A DNA stretch of 64,000 nt from Streptomyces hygroscopicus (GTDB lineage Bacteria; Actinomycetota; Actinomycetes; Streptomycetales; Streptomycetaceae), in assembly GCF_026168105.1 (NCBI RefSeq), contig NZ_LBMW01000032.1, positions 1-64,000 of the forward strand, given 5' to 3'. The translations under genes and the position numbers were made by a program. The notes under the pieces are model-generated. The model saw only the letters and a program-made list of their open reading frames with translations. It ran no database searches and was not told the origin of the DNA. This document shows, one piece after another, positions 1 to 8,846 of the stretch. The first letter of the stretch is position 1. The number at the start of each line of letters is the position of its first letter.

Positions 1-95
1 GGGCGGGCCCCGGGGCCCGGACGGCGCCGGGCGTCTGGTCGCGCGGGGCGACCGGGGCCGGGCACGCGACGGCGGGGCGGTTCCCTGTCGGACAC
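1..95 (-). CDS. ftsI: FtsI/PbpB, septal peptidoglycan transpeptidase (N-terminal fragment)
   Basis: Only about the first 31 codons lie in the window; the gene continues past the left edge. It begins at a GTG five bases after the ftsL stop codon and opens with VSDREPPRRRVPG, a basic, proline-rich cytoplasmic tail like that of Streptomyces FtsI. The transmembrane helix and penicillin-binding domain are not visible. The identification rests on this N-terminus and on the position directly after ftsL and rsmH, the usual start of the actinobacterial division and cell wall (dcw) cluster. FtsI cross-links septal peptidoglycan. Translational coupling to ftsL is likely from the spacing. Confidence 0.75.
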   Translation of the reverse strand, partial: MSDREPPRRRVPGPGRPARPDARRRPGPGAR

Positions 96-100
96 TTCCG

Positions 101-718
101 TCACCTGCCGTGGGTCGCGGAGGGATGTGCGGGCGGGGTGGAGGGCGGGGCCGAGGCGCGGGCTGCCGTGGGGGCGCTCCGCGACGGCGACTGCCTCTGC
201 GATGGCGACGGCGACGGCGACGGCGCGGGCGACCGCGACTGCGAGGGCGACCGCGACTGGGAGGGCGAGGGCAACGGCGAACCCTTCGGGCTCGGGTACG
301 GATCGAGCACCTCGGGCGGGCGCAGGGCCCCGCCGCTCACCGAGGACTGCTGGGCGGCGGCCTGCGGTTCGCCCTTGACGGTGCCGCCCGGGCCGAGGAA
401 GGCGGGGTCGCCGCCCGGGACCATGCCGAGTTCGCGGGCGCGGCGCTGAAGGGCGTCGGGGGCCGAGTAGGCGTCCACGTCCCGTTGGAGAGCCTGCTCC
501 TCGTCGGTGAGGCTCTTGGTCTGCCTCTGCAGGTCGTCGACCTTGAAGGCGCCTTCGCTGAGCGCGGAGTTCAGCACGAGCAGCCCGATGAGGCCGCCGC
601 CGAGCAGCGCGACGACGAGCAGCACGAAGGGGGTACGGGCGGCGCCGCTACCACCGCCGGCGGGAATCAGCCGCGCGAGCCGGGCGGCGCGCCCCCTGAG
701 TTCGGGTTTCCTGCTCAC
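101..718 (-). CDS. ftsL: FtsL-like bitopic cell division protein
   Basis: This 205-residue protein has a short basic cytoplasmic part, one transmembrane helix at about residues 30-52, a predicted coiled coil at about 53-95, and a low-complexity Ser/Pro/Gln/Arg tail from about residue 140 made of SPSQSR-like repeats. That layout, and the position between rsmH and ftsI, fit FtsL, which forms a complex with DivIC/FtsB and supports septal peptidoglycan synthesis. The GTG start at 718 is preceded by GGGAGG at suitable spacing. The repetitive outer tail is longer than in typical FtsL and is probably variable between species. Confidence 0.85.
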   Translation of the reverse strand: MSRKPELRGRAARLARLIPAGGGSGAARTPFVLLVVALLGGGLIGLLVLNSALSEGAFKVDDLQRQTKSLTDEEQALQRDVDAYSAPDALQRRARELGMVPGGDPAFLGPGGTVKGEPQAAAQQSSVSGGALRPPEVLDPYPSPKGSPLPSPSQSRSPSQSRSPAPSPSPSPSQRQSPSRSAPTAARASAPPSTPPAHPSATHGR

Positions 719-928
719 ACACCCTCCCGCCGCGCTTCCCCGCCCCTGTGTCCTGTCGCCCGGTGCGTCACCCGGTGCCGGGATGCGCCAGGCGGCCCGG
801 TGGGAGTGGAGGGCTGCTTCGGGCGGGTCGGGGTGGGGGCACCCGGCCGGGCCGGGCGCGCTTCGCCGGCCTGCGCGCCCGCGTACCGCTCGCGTCTGCT
901 GCTCACTCGCCCGCCCCCTTCGTCCGGC

Positions 929-1885
929 TCACTCGGCGTCCTCACGGATGCGCTCGGCGCCGCGCAGGCGGGCCGGGGCCGCTCGGCGGTTGTCGGCGAC
1001 CTCTTCCTCGCTGGGAAGTTCGGCACCACGCGTGAGGAGCTTGAGCCGGGGCTGGTAGCGCTCGGGGACCACTGGCAGTCCGGGGGGAGCGGTGGTTGCG
1101 GCGCCGGCCGCGAACACCTGCTTGACCAGGCGGTCTTCGAGGGAGTGATAGGAGAGGACGGCGATCCGGCCGCCGACGGCGAGGGCCCTGACGGCCGCGG
1201 GGATCGCCCTTTCCAGAACGGCGAGTTCGCCGTTGACCTCGATACGCAGCGCCTGGAACGTGCGCTTGGCCGGGTTGCCGCCGGTCCGCTTGGCCGCCTG
1301 CGGCAGCGCGTCGCGGATCAGTTCCACGAGGCGCGCACTGTTCGTGAACGGCTCCTTCTCGCGCTCGCGCACGATCGCCGACACGATCCGCTTGGCCTGC
1401 TTCTCCTCCCCGTAGGCGCGCAGGATCCGTACGAGCTCGCCCGCCGGGTAGGTGTTGAGGACCTCGGCGGCGCTGACGCCCGCGGTCTGGTCCATGCGCA
1501 TGTCCAGCGGGGCGTCCTGCGCGTACGCGAAGCCGCGTTCCGCTTCGTCGAGTTGCATGGAGGAGACGCCGAGGTCGAAGAGGACGCCCTGGACGCGCGC
1601 AATGCCCAGGCGGTCGAGCACTTCGGGGAGTTCGTCGTAGATCGCGTGCACGAGCGTGGCACGCTCCCCGAAGGGGGCCAGCCGCTCCCCGGACAGGCGC
1701 AGCGCCTCCTTGTCGCGGTCGAGCGCGACGAGCCGGGCCTCGGGGAACCGGGTGAGGAGCGCCTCGCTGTGGCCGCCGAGCCCCAGGGTGCAGTCGACGA
1801 CGACGGCCCCCGGCTCGGCGAGGGCCGGGGCCAGCATGTCCAGACACTGCCGGAGCATGACGGGCACGTGTCGACTCTTGCTCAA
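929..1885 (-). CDS. rsmH: 16S rRNA (cytosine(1402)-N(4))-methyltransferase RsmH
   Basis: The 318-residue protein has the MraW/RsmH SAM-binding segment (DCTLGLGGHSEALL near residue 30), the FDLGVSSMQLD motif and a conserved C-terminal RPxxAS-like region. It methylates C1402 of 16S rRNA at the ribosomal P site and normally heads the dcw cluster, as it does here upstream of ftsL. The start is a TTG at 1885, because the homologous SRHVPVML N-terminus follows directly and an AGAGG-like ribosome site lies upstream. No mraZ gene precedes it; the region up to 2150 holds a promoter and a long leader instead. Confidence 0.93.
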   Translation of the reverse strand: MSKSRHVPVMLRQCLDMLAPALAEPGAVVVDCTLGLGGHSEALLTRFPEARLVALDRDKEALRLSGERLAPFGERATLVHAIYDELPEVLDRLGIARVQGVLFDLGVSSMQLDEAERGFAYAQDAPLDMRMDQTAGVSAAEVLNTYPAGELVRILRAYGEEKQAKRIVSAIVREREKEPFTNSARLVELIRDALPQAAKRTGGNPAKRTFQALRIEVNGELAVLERAIPAAVRALAVGGRIAVLSYHSLEDRLVKQVFAAGAATTAPPGLPVVPERYQPRLKLLTRGAELPSEEEVADNRRAAPARLRGAERIREDAE

Positions 1886-2122
1886 GGGGGCCTCTCAGAT
1901 CCGGCGCGCCGGGTCCGCACGGCCGGTCCCCCGCCTCCCCGGCCGACTCCGGGTTGCCCCGCCGAAAGGGAAGCCTGCCGGGGCCGGAGCGTCAGCCGAC
2001 CGGGTGCGGGAGGAGGCCGAGCCGTACGTACGCGCCGCGCACGCGGGGAGATACCGGCGCGCGGCCGATGCCTCCGGGGTGAACAGTCCGCAGGGAGAGC
2101 GTCTCGCCTCCCGCTTCGCGTC

Positions 2123-2150
2123 ACTTTAGTCCACCCTGTCTTGCGGTCAA
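2123..2150 (-). promoter_or_regulatory. Promoter for rsmH-ftsL-ftsI
   Basis: On the minus strand TTGACC (2145-2150) and TAAAGT (2123-2128) are separated by 16 bases, a good fit to the vegetative sigma consensus. Transcription would begin near 2116, giving a leader of about 230 bases before the TTG start of rsmH. The leader (1886-2115) is GC-rich with imperfect inverted repeats but holds no gene or riboswitch that I recognise. The rest of the gap, 2151-2325, would carry the promoter of the divergent carbonic anhydrase gene, which I could not place. Confidence 0.55.
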
Positions 2151-2325
2151 TCAACCGGCCTGCGCGTCGCGCACCCTGGCCGTCGCGGCCGCGCGGCACG
2201 AAGGCATTCGCCCGTCCGGCGGAGGTTCCGCTTTCGTGTGGGTTACCTCACAACAAGACGGGGTGGCGTTCTTTGTCCCCTCTCACAGCAGGCCCGGATC
2301 GACGGTGACCAGTAACGTCATGGGT

Positions 2326-2868
2326 ATGACGACTTCTGCATCCGTACCCACCGATCCCGAAGGCGCCATAGTCGGCTCCGTCACCGGCCGCCTCGTGGAC
2401 GCCAACCAGCGATACGCCGCCGCGTTCACCGATCCCGGCATGGACGCCCGGCCCGTTCTGCGGGTCGCGGTCGTGGCCTGTATGGACGCCCGGCTCGACC
2501 TGCACGCCGCGCTCGGTCTCGAGCTGGGCGACTGCCACACCATCCGCAACGCGGGCGGTGTCGTCACCGACGACGTGATCCGCTCCCTCACCATCAGCCA
2601 GCGGGCGCTCGGGACCCGCAGCGTGGTCCTCATCCACCACACCGGCTGCGGTCTGGAATCCCTGACCGAGGAGTTCCGGCACGAGCTGGAGATGGAGGTC
2701 GGCCAGCGCCCCGCCTGGGCGGTCGAGGCCTTCCGCGACGTCGACCAGGACGTACGGCAGTCGATGCAGCGCGTGCGCACCTCCCCGTTCCTGCTGCACA
2801 CCGACGACGTGCGCGGGTTCGTCTTCGACGTGAAGACGGGGCTGCTGCGGGAGATCGATCCGGCGTAA
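2326..2868 (+). CDS. Beta-class carbonic anhydrase
   Basis: The 180-residue protein carries the zinc and dyad residues of beta-carbonic anhydrases: C-x-D-x-R in ACMDARLD near residue 48, NAGGVVTDD, and the H-x2-C pair in IHHTGC. It is of the small mycobacterial/streptomycete type and should interconvert CO2 and bicarbonate in the cytoplasm. ATG 2326 was chosen (MTTSAS); ATG 2320, two codons earlier, is equally possible, and no clear ribosome site decides between them. It stands alone, divergent from rsmH. Confidence 0.85.
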   Translation: MTTSASVPTDPEGAIVGSVTGRLVDANQRYAAAFTDPGMDARPVLRVAVVACMDARLDLHAALGLELGDCHTIRNAGGVVTDDVIRSLTISQRALGTRSVVLIHHTGCGLESLTEEFRHELEMEVGQRPAWAVEAFRDVDQDVRQSMQRVRTSPFLLHTDDVRGFVFDVKTGLLREIDPA

Positions 2869-2987
2869 CCCGTCCGGCACCGGCACCCCACCCCGTCACC
2901 ACTCCACCACTTCGCGAACATTCTTTCGGGCAAAAACCCCGGCTCGGCTCTGCCGAAAAGATCGTAAGGCCGACATATCGCAGCCAG

Positions 2988-2996
2988 TTATCCACA
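2988..2996 (+). promoter_or_regulatory. Single DnaA-box-like site
   Basis: TTATCCACA is an exact match to the classical DnaA box and differs by one base from the Streptomyces form TTGTCCACA. It stands alone about 150 bases upstream of the MoxR operon, so it is not an origin. It could be a chance match or a DnaA-responsive or titration site. The rest of the 2869-3142 gap shows nothing else recognisable. Confidence 0.3.
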
Positions 2997-3142
2997 GGCG
3001 AGTGACACGAACCGGTAACGGCAACAAGAATGCGGGTGTGGCATCACGCGGAACCATCCACGCGTGGTGTCCGTGTTTCGGGGTGGGCCGGTCAGCATCG
3101 CAGAGCGACGGCCCGGAGAAAGAACGGGCCGAGGAGGGCCGG

Positions 3143-4171
3143 GTGACGACCTATGACGATCGAGCGAGCCTTAGTGATCTGACCGCCACTGTGGAGCGAG
3201 TCCGCAGCTCGGTGGAGGGAGTGATCGAGGGCAAGCCCGAGGTCGTACGGCTTTCGCTGACCGTACTGCTCGCCGAGGGACATCTGCTGATCGAGGATGT
3301 CCCCGGCGTCGGCAAGACCATGCTCGCCAAGGCGCTGGCGCGCTCCATCGACTGCTCGGTGCGACGCATCCAGTTCACGCCCGACCTGCTGCCCTCGGAC
3401 ATCACGGGCGTCTCCATCTGGGACCAGCAGCGCCGCGACTTCGAGTTCAAGCCGGGCGCGATCTTCGCCCAGATCGTGATCGGCGACGAGATCAACCGCG
3501 CCTCGCCCAAGACCCAGTCCGCGCTCCTGGAGTCGATGGAGGAGCGCCAGGTCACCATCGACGGCAAGACCTACGAACTGCCCAGCCCCTTCATGGTGGT
3601 CGCCACCCAGAACCCGGTGGAGATGGAGGGCACCTACCCACTCCCCGAGGCACAGCGCGACCGCTTCATGGCCCGTGTCTCCATCGGCTACCCCAGCGCG
3701 GACGCCGAGCTGCAGATGCTCGACATCCACGGCGGGGTGAACCCGCTGGACGACCTCCAGCCGGTGGCGCACGCGCACGAGATCGTGAAGCTGATCGAGG
3801 CCGTCCGCGGCGTCCATGTCGCGGATCCGGTCCGGCGCTATGCGGTGGACCTGGTCGCCGCCACGCGCACGCACCCCGACCTCAGACTCGGCGCCTCTCC
3901 GCGCGCCACCCTGCACCTGCTGCGCGCGGCGAAGGCATCCGCGGCCCTGAGCGGCCGGGAGTACGCGCTGCCGGACGATGTGCAGGCCCTCGCCGTGGCC
4001 GTGCTGGCCCACCGTCTGCTGCCCACCGCGCAGGCCCAGCTCAACCGGCGTACGGCGGAGCAGGTCGTCCAGGAGATCCTGCAGCGCACCCCGGTGCCCG
4101 CGTCGCCCCAGCAGCAGTCCGGCCTCACGATGAGCCGTGGCTTCGGCCAGCAGCCGCCCCGGAGGCTGTGA
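3143..4171 (+). CDS. MoxR-family AAA+ ATPase
   Basis: The 342-residue protein has Walker A EDVPGVGKT (Lys58) and Walker B IVIGDEIN (Asp115-Glu116) followed by the MoxR-typical NRASPKTQSALLE segment, then an AAA lid domain. MoxR ATPases act as chaperone-like ATPases and are typically encoded next to DUF58 proteins and transglutaminase-like membrane proteins, exactly as here. GTG 3143 was chosen because GAGGAGGG lies five bases upstream; a longer in-frame reading from 3002 has no such site. The stop overlaps the next start (TGATG), so the two are coupled. Confidence 0.9.
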   Translation: MTTYDDRASLSDLTATVERVRSSVEGVIEGKPEVVRLSLTVLLAEGHLLIEDVPGVGKTMLAKALARSIDCSVRRIQFTPDLLPSDITGVSIWDQQRRDFEFKPGAIFAQIVIGDEINRASPKTQSALLESMEERQVTIDGKTYELPSPFMVVATQNPVEMEGTYPLPEAQRDRFMARVSIGYPSADAELQMLDIHGGVNPLDDLQPVAHAHEIVKLIEAVRGVHVADPVRRYAVDLVAATRTHPDLRLGASPRATLHLLRAAKASAALSGREYALPDDVQALAVAVLAHRLLPTAQAQLNRRTAEQVVQEILQRTPVPASPQQQSGLTMSRGFGQQPPRRL

Positions 4172-5529
4172 TGGCGTACGGGGGGACGACGCGCACCGCC
4201 GAGGAGGAGGGAGGCGGGCTGCGCACCGCGCTCGCCGGACTGACCACGCGCGGGCGCTCTTTCCTGGCCGCCGGCATTGCGGCCGCGATCTGCGCGTACG
4301 TGCTGGGCCAGGCCGATCTGCTGCGGGTCGGGCTGTTGCTCGCGGTGCTGCCCCTGGTGTGCGTCACGGTGCTGTACCGCACGCGGTACCGGGTCTCCGG
4401 CAGCCGCCGGCTCTCCCCCTCCCGCGTCCCCGCCGGCTCCGAGGCCCGGGTCCATCTGCGGATGGACAACGTCTCGCGGCTGCCCACCGGACTGCTGATG
4501 CTCCAGGACCGGGTGCCGTACGTGCTCGGGCCGCGTCCCCGGTTCGTGCTGGACCGGGTGGAGCCGGGCGGCCGCCGGGAGGTGTCCTACCGGGTGCGCT
4601 CGGACCTTCGCGGCCGCTATCCGCTTGGCCCGCTCCAGCTGCGCCTGACCGACCCGTTCGGGCTGTGCGAACTGACCCGCTCCTTCTCGTCGTACGACAC
4701 CCTGACGGTCATCCCGCGCGTGGAGCCGCTCCCCCCGGTCCGGCTGACCGGCGAGGCGAAGGGGTACGGCGACGGGCGGCAGCGCTCGCTGGCGCTGGCC
4801 GGCGAGGACGACGTGATCCCGCGCGGGTACCGGTACGGCGACGACCTGCGCCGCGTGCACTGGCGCTCCACCGCACGCTACGGCGAGCTGATGGTGCGCC
4901 GCGAGGAGCAGCCGCAGCGGGCCCGCTGCACGGTGCTGCTCGACACCCGGGCAATCGCCTTCCAGGGCGCGGGCCCGGACTCGGCCTTCGAATGGGCGGT
5001 GGGGGGCGCGGCATCCACTCTGGTCCACATGCTCGAACGGGGCTTCTCCGTGCGGTTGTTGACCGACACCGGCAGCTCGGTGCCGGGCGAGGGCGCGGAC
5101 GGGTTCGCGGGCGCCAGCCAGGAGTCCGCGGACGCGGCCGGGCTGTTGATGGACACGCTCGCGGTGATCGACCACTCGGACGGCACGGCCCTGTCACGCG
5201 CCTACGAGGTGCTGCGCGGAGGCAACGAGGGAATGCTGGTGGCGTTCTTCGGCGATCTCGACGAGGAGCAGGCCGCGATGGCCGCCAGGATGAGCAGACG
5301 CAGCGGCGGCGCGCTGGCCTTTCTGCTGGACGGCGACGCCTGGGTGCGCGAACCGACCGATGTGCCGGGCGCGTTGAACCGGAGTGAGGACCGGGTGCGG
5401 ATGCTGCGTGAGGCGGGCTGGACCGCGCTGACGGTGCCCCGGGGCGCCTCGCTGACGGAGCTGTGGCGCGAGGCGGACCGGCTGCGTACGGGCGTGGGCG
5501 TCGTGAGCGGGGCGGAGGGACGGTCATGA
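4171..5529 (+). CDS. DUF58 domain membrane protein
   Basis: The product has about 452 residues: a short N-terminal tail, two closely spaced hydrophobic segments at about 30-72, a beta-rich middle, and the DUF58 motif RGYRYGDDLRRVHWRSTAR near residue 212, followed by a von Willebrand A-like fold. It is the usual partner of MoxR ATPases, but its biochemical role is not established. ATG 4171 is best placed after GGAGG (4161-4165); GTG 4168 is the alternative. It overlaps the upstream stop by one base and the downstream start by four (ATGA). Confidence 0.88.
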   Translation: MAYGGTTRTAEEEGGGLRTALAGLTTRGRSFLAAGIAAAICAYVLGQADLLRVGLLLAVLPLVCVTVLYRTRYRVSGSRRLSPSRVPAGSEARVHLRMDNVSRLPTGLLMLQDRVPYVLGPRPRFVLDRVEPGGRREVSYRVRSDLRGRYPLGPLQLRLTDPFGLCELTRSFSSYDTLTVIPRVEPLPPVRLTGEAKGYGDGRQRSLALAGEDDVIPRGYRYGDDLRRVHWRSTARYGELMVRREEQPQRARCTVLLDTRAIAFQGAGPDSAFEWAVGGAASTLVHMLERGFSVRLLTDTGSSVPGEGADGFAGASQESADAAGLLMDTLAVIDHSDGTALSRAYEVLRGGNEGMLVAFFGDLDEEQAAMAARMSRRSGGALAFLLDGDAWVREPTDVPGALNRSEDRVRMLREAGWTALTVPRGASLTELWREADRLRTGVGVVSGAEGRS

Positions 5530-8015
5530 GCGGGCGTGCGCGGCTGGCGCTGTGTGCCGCGGCGGCCACGCTGATGGCGGCGTGCGCCCTGCTGCCGCTG
5601 GTGACCCCGGCGACCTGGATCTTCGAGGCGGCGATCCTGGTGGCGGTGCAGACCGGTGTGGGGGCGCTGACCCGGCGGGTCCCGCTGGCGCGCCCCCTGA
5701 CCCTCGTCTGCCAGGCGGCAGCCGGCCTGATGCTGCTCACGCTGACCTTCGCCCGGGCCCAGTCGATCGCCGGGTTCCTCCCCGGGCCCCAGGCGCTGCG
5801 CCACCTCGGGGTGCTGCTGCAGTCGGGCTCGGAGGACGTAGGGCGGTATGCGATCCCGGCGCCGCTGACCCCGGGGATCCGGCTGATGATCGTCGGCGGG
5901 GTTCTGCTGATCGCCTTCCTGGTGGACGCACTGGCGGTGACCTTCCGCGCCGCGGCACCGGCCGGACTTCCGCTGCTCGCGCTGTACTCGGTGGCCGCGG
6001 GCCTCTCCCAGGGCGGTGCCGACTGGCTGTGGTTCCTCGGTGCCGCGGGCGGCTATCTGATGCTGTTGCTGGCCGAGAGCCGGGACCGGCTCTCCCAGTG
6101 GGGACGTGTCTTCAGTGGCGCGCCCCGGACCACGGGCCCGGACTCCGGCGGTGCCCTCGCCCCCGTCCGCAGCGGGCGGCGCATCGGCGCGGTCGCGCTG
6201 GGCATCGCCCTGGTGGTGCCGCTCGCCCTGCCCTCACTGGAGGGCGGACTGCTGAACGGCGCGGGGGACGGCGTCGGAGCGGGCATCGGCGACGGCAACA
6301 CGATCTCCGCGGTCAACCCCCTGGTGTCGCTGCGCGACAGCCTGAACGTGAACCAGGACCGCCAGGTGATGGTGTACCGCACCAACACGGACAACACCCA
6401 GGACATGTATCTGCGGATCGTCGCCCTGGACGACTTCGACGGTACGACCTGGAAGCCCGCGCAGCGGCACATCACCGCCGTGCCGGAAGCGTGGCCCACG
6501 CCGGCCGGTCTCGCGGGCGGTGTGCGGCGGACCGAGATCGACACGAAGATCTCGGCGGCGGGCTGGTACGCCCAGGACTGGCTGCCGATGCCCTACCCCG
6601 CGACAGGCGTGAAGATCAAGGGCAGCTGGCGGTACGAGCCGGTGGGCCGCACCCTTGTCGGCGACCACGGGCAGAACACGCAGGGGTTGCAGTACGACGT
6701 CAAAAGCCTGATCGTGCAGCCGACCGCGCAGCAGCTGGCGACGGCGCCCGAGCCGCCCCCGGCGCTGAAGCGCGAGTTCACGAAGGTGCCCGCGTCCCTG
6801 CCTGCGGTGGTGGCACAGACGGCCCGCAGGGTGACCGCGGGCTCGGCCAACCACTACGAGGAGGCGGTCAAGCTCCAGGACTACTTCGCGGCCAACGGCG
6901 GGTTCACCTACAGCACCCAGGTGGAGGCCGGCAGCGGGGCGGGCGCGATCGCGCGGTTCCTGAAGGAGAAGCAGGGCTTCTGCGTGCACTTCTCCTTCGC
7001 GATGGCTTCCATGGCGCGGACGCTGGGGATACCGGCGCGGGTGGCGGTGGGCTTCACCCCCGGTTCGCCCCAGGCCGACGGCTCGATGTCGGTGGGGCTG
7101 CGGGACGCGCACGCATGGCCCGAGCTGTACTTCGAGGGCGTGGGCTGGACCCGCTTCGAGCCGACCCCCAACCGTGGGTCGACGCCGACGTACACGCAGT
7201 CGGACACGCCGACCGGGGACAACCCGGTCGTACCGCGGCCGTCGCTGTCGTCGTCCACGGTGACGTCCGTCGCGCCGTCGGCGAGCGAGAGCTGCTCGGC
7301 GACGATGCGGAAGCTTCAGGCGTGCCCGGCCCAGTCCACGCACGCCGCGGCGGGCTCCGGGAACGACGGACCGCCGTGGTACCAGATCCTCGCCTGGACG
7401 CTGCTGGGGCTGGCCGTGGTGACGGTGCCGCTTGCGCCGATGCTGTGGCGGCTCAGGAGCCGGTCGGTGCGGCTGGCTTCCGCCCGGCACGCGTCGTCCG
7501 CTCCGCCGTCGGCCCGGGAGCAGGGGGTGGCCGAGACCGGGGAGAGTGTCCCGCAGGGTGAGCGGTACCCGGACGGGATGACCGAGCGGGTCGTGGGACA
7601 CACCCTGGCCGTGTGGCGCGAGCTCACGGACACGGCCTGGGACTACGGCATAGCCCCGGACGACGCACTGACCCCGCGGAAGGCCGCCGAGCGGATCGTG
7701 CGCCTCGGCCGGCTGGACGCGCCGACGGCCGACGCCGTGCACCGGGTGGCCCGTGCCGTGGAGCAGGCGCTCTACGCCCCGCAGCCGCGCCCCCGGGCCG
7801 GTCTGGTCGACGATGTGCACACGCTGCGGGTGGCGCTGCGGTCCACGGTCAGCCGGCGGTCCCGGGTGCGTGCGGTCGTGGCACCGCGCTCGGCCGTACG
7901 TGCCGTGTGGACCGTCGGCGACCGCTGGGCGGCGGTCAGGGCCCGCTGGGCCGCGCGCTGGGCACGCTGGGCGACCGTGGTGAGGCGCCCGTCGGGGCAG
8001 CAGAGCGGCGGCTGA
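5526..8015 (+). CDS. TgpA-like transmembrane transglutaminase (DUF3488/TgpA)
   Basis: The 829-residue protein has several transmembrane helices in residues 1-250, an extracytoplasmic linker, a transglutaminase-like core, one helix near 620-640, and a basic cytoplasmic tail. The catalytic pair is Cys486 (KQGFCVHFS) and His529 (RDAHAW). The third position reads WTRFEPTP, with Glu545 where a triad Asp is usual. With MoxR and DUF58 it forms a three-gene operon likely to act on envelope proteins, although no substrate is known. The ATG start overlaps the DUF58 stop as ATGA. A strong terminator begins at the stop codon. Confidence 0.88.
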   Translation: MSGRARLALCAAAATLMAACALLPLVTPATWIFEAAILVAVQTGVGALTRRVPLARPLTLVCQAAAGLMLLTLTFARAQSIAGFLPGPQALRHLGVLLQSGSEDVGRYAIPAPLTPGIRLMIVGGVLLIAFLVDALAVTFRAAAPAGLPLLALYSVAAGLSQGGADWLWFLGAAGGYLMLLLAESRDRLSQWGRVFSGAPRTTGPDSGGALAPVRSGRRIGAVALGIALVVPLALPSLEGGLLNGAGDGVGAGIGDGNTISAVNPLVSLRDSLNVNQDRQVMVYRTNTDNTQDMYLRIVALDDFDGTTWKPAQRHITAVPEAWPTPAGLAGGVRRTEIDTKISAAGWYAQDWLPMPYPATGVKIKGSWRYEPVGRTLVGDHGQNTQGLQYDVKSLIVQPTAQQLATAPEPPPALKREFTKVPASLPAVVAQTARRVTAGSANHYEEAVKLQDYFAANGGFTYSTQVEAGSGAGAIARFLKEKQGFCVHFSFAMASMARTLGIPARVAVGFTPGSPQADGSMSVGLRDAHAWPELYFEGVGWTRFEPTPNRGSTPTYTQSDTPTGDNPVVPRPSLSSSTVTSVAPSASESCSATMRKLQACPAQSTHAAAGSGNDGPPWYQILAWTLLGLAVVTVPLAPMLWRLRSRSVRLASARHASSAPPSAREQGVAETGESVPQGERYPDGMTERVVGHTLAVWRELTDTAWDYGIAPDDALTPRKAAERIVRLGRLDAPTADAVHRVARAVEQALYAPQPRPRAGLVDDVHTLRVALRSTVSRRSRVRAVVAPRSAVRAVWTVGDRWAAVRARWAARWARWATVVRRPSGQQSGG

Positions 8016-8069
8016 CGTACGGCAGCCCGTCCGCTCCGGAAAGGCGAGGGCGGACGGGCTGCCGTACGT
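8015..8069 (+). terminator. Terminator of the MoxR-DUF58-TgpA operon
   Basis: A perfect 19-bp inverted repeat (8015-8033 with 8051-8069) around a 17-base loop starts on the last base of the transglutaminase stop codon. There is no T-tract, which is usual for Streptomyces hairpin terminators. Confidence 0.85.
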
Positions 8070-8090
8070 GGTCCGCGGTCCGGCTCCGGT

Positions 8091-8252
8091 TGCTTCGCGT
8101 ACCTCTGCCCGGCACCGGTCGGGGGAACACCGGAGAGTGCCCGGCATTTGCTTCGCGTACCTCTGCCCGGCACCGGTCGGGGGGAACGCCGGAGAGTGCC
8201 CGGCATTTGCTTCGCGTACCTCTGCCCGGCACCGGTCGGGGGGAACGCCGGA
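8091..8252. repeat. 58-59-bp intergenic tandem repeat, about 2.8 copies
   Basis: Copies begin at 8091, 8149 and 8208 with TGCTTCGCGTACCTCTGCC. The periods are 58 and 59 bases, and the last copy stops after about 44 bases. The copies differ only by single-base changes and one G insertion, so the amplification is recent. The unit is not a multiple of three and no gene spans it. It lies between two terminators. Confidence 0.85.
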
Positions 8253-8339
8253 GGGATCGCAGCACATGCGAAGGCCGGGGCGGGCCCGCGCCCGGCGGCC
8301 TCCCTGTCCGTCGACGCGTCCGAGCGTGCGAGCGTGCCA

Positions 8340-8376
8340 ACAGGGGGCGACCACCTCGTCGGTGGTCGCCCCCTGT
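8340..8376 (-). terminator. Terminator of the DUF3040 gene
   Basis: A perfect 16-bp stem (8340-8355 with 8361-8376) and a five-base loop lie about 40 bases past the DUF3040 stop. The hairpin is symmetric and could also stop rightward transcription out of the repeat region. Confidence 0.8.
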
Positions 8377-8413
8377 GCGTATGTCTTCGGTTGTCGCCCG
8401 GGGGGCCGGAGGG

Positions 8414-8797
8414 CTAGTGGCCCTGCTCGTCCCGGCGTCGCTGCCAGCGTTGTTCGATGCGGTCCATCATGGAGCGTCGCTGCCGGACCTGCCTGCGGAC
8501 GCCCGGTACTCCCTGCTCGCCCGGCTTGGGGACCTTGCGCCAACTGGTCACGGCGAGCACCGCGCAGCCCAGCATGACGAGAAACCCGACCACGCTGATC
8601 CAGATCCGCTGTGCGACCATTCCGGCCATGAGGAGCGCGATACCCACCAGGAAGCCCGCCGCCGCCTGGTAGACCCGTCGCCGGGTGTAGGTACGCAGCC
8701 CGCTTCCCTCAAGCGCTGTCGCGAACTTGGGATCTTCGGCGTACAGCGCTCGCTCCATCTGCTCGAGCATTCGCTGCTCGTGCTCCGAGAGCGGCAC
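8414..8797 (-). CDS. DUF3040 small membrane protein
   Basis: The 127-residue protein starts VPLSEHEQRMLEQMERAL, the hallmark of DUF3040, has two adjacent transmembrane helices at about residues 43-85, and ends in a highly basic cytoplasmic tail. The family is confined to actinobacteria and has no known biochemical function. GTG 8797 was chosen because GAGGAGGA lies just upstream and homologs start at this motif; a longer in-frame reading to 9031 runs through the promoter. It is a single-gene unit with its own promoter and terminator. Confidence 0.88.
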   Translation of the reverse strand: MPLSEHEQRMLEQMERALYAEDPKFATALEGSGLRTYTRRRVYQAAAGFLVGIALLMAGMVAQRIWISVVGFLVMLGCAVLAVTSWRKVPKPGEQGVPGVRRQVRQRRSMMDRIEQRWQRRRDEQGH

Positions 8798-8846
8798 GGA
8801 GTCCTCCTCATCGTGCAGTCGCCGGGGCGACCGGGGGGTCCCCTTC

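Noticed and set aside
1886..2319. A missing mraZ gene at the head of the dcw cluster
   Set aside because: No frame in the gap shows the MraZ fold or motifs; the space is a promoter and leader.
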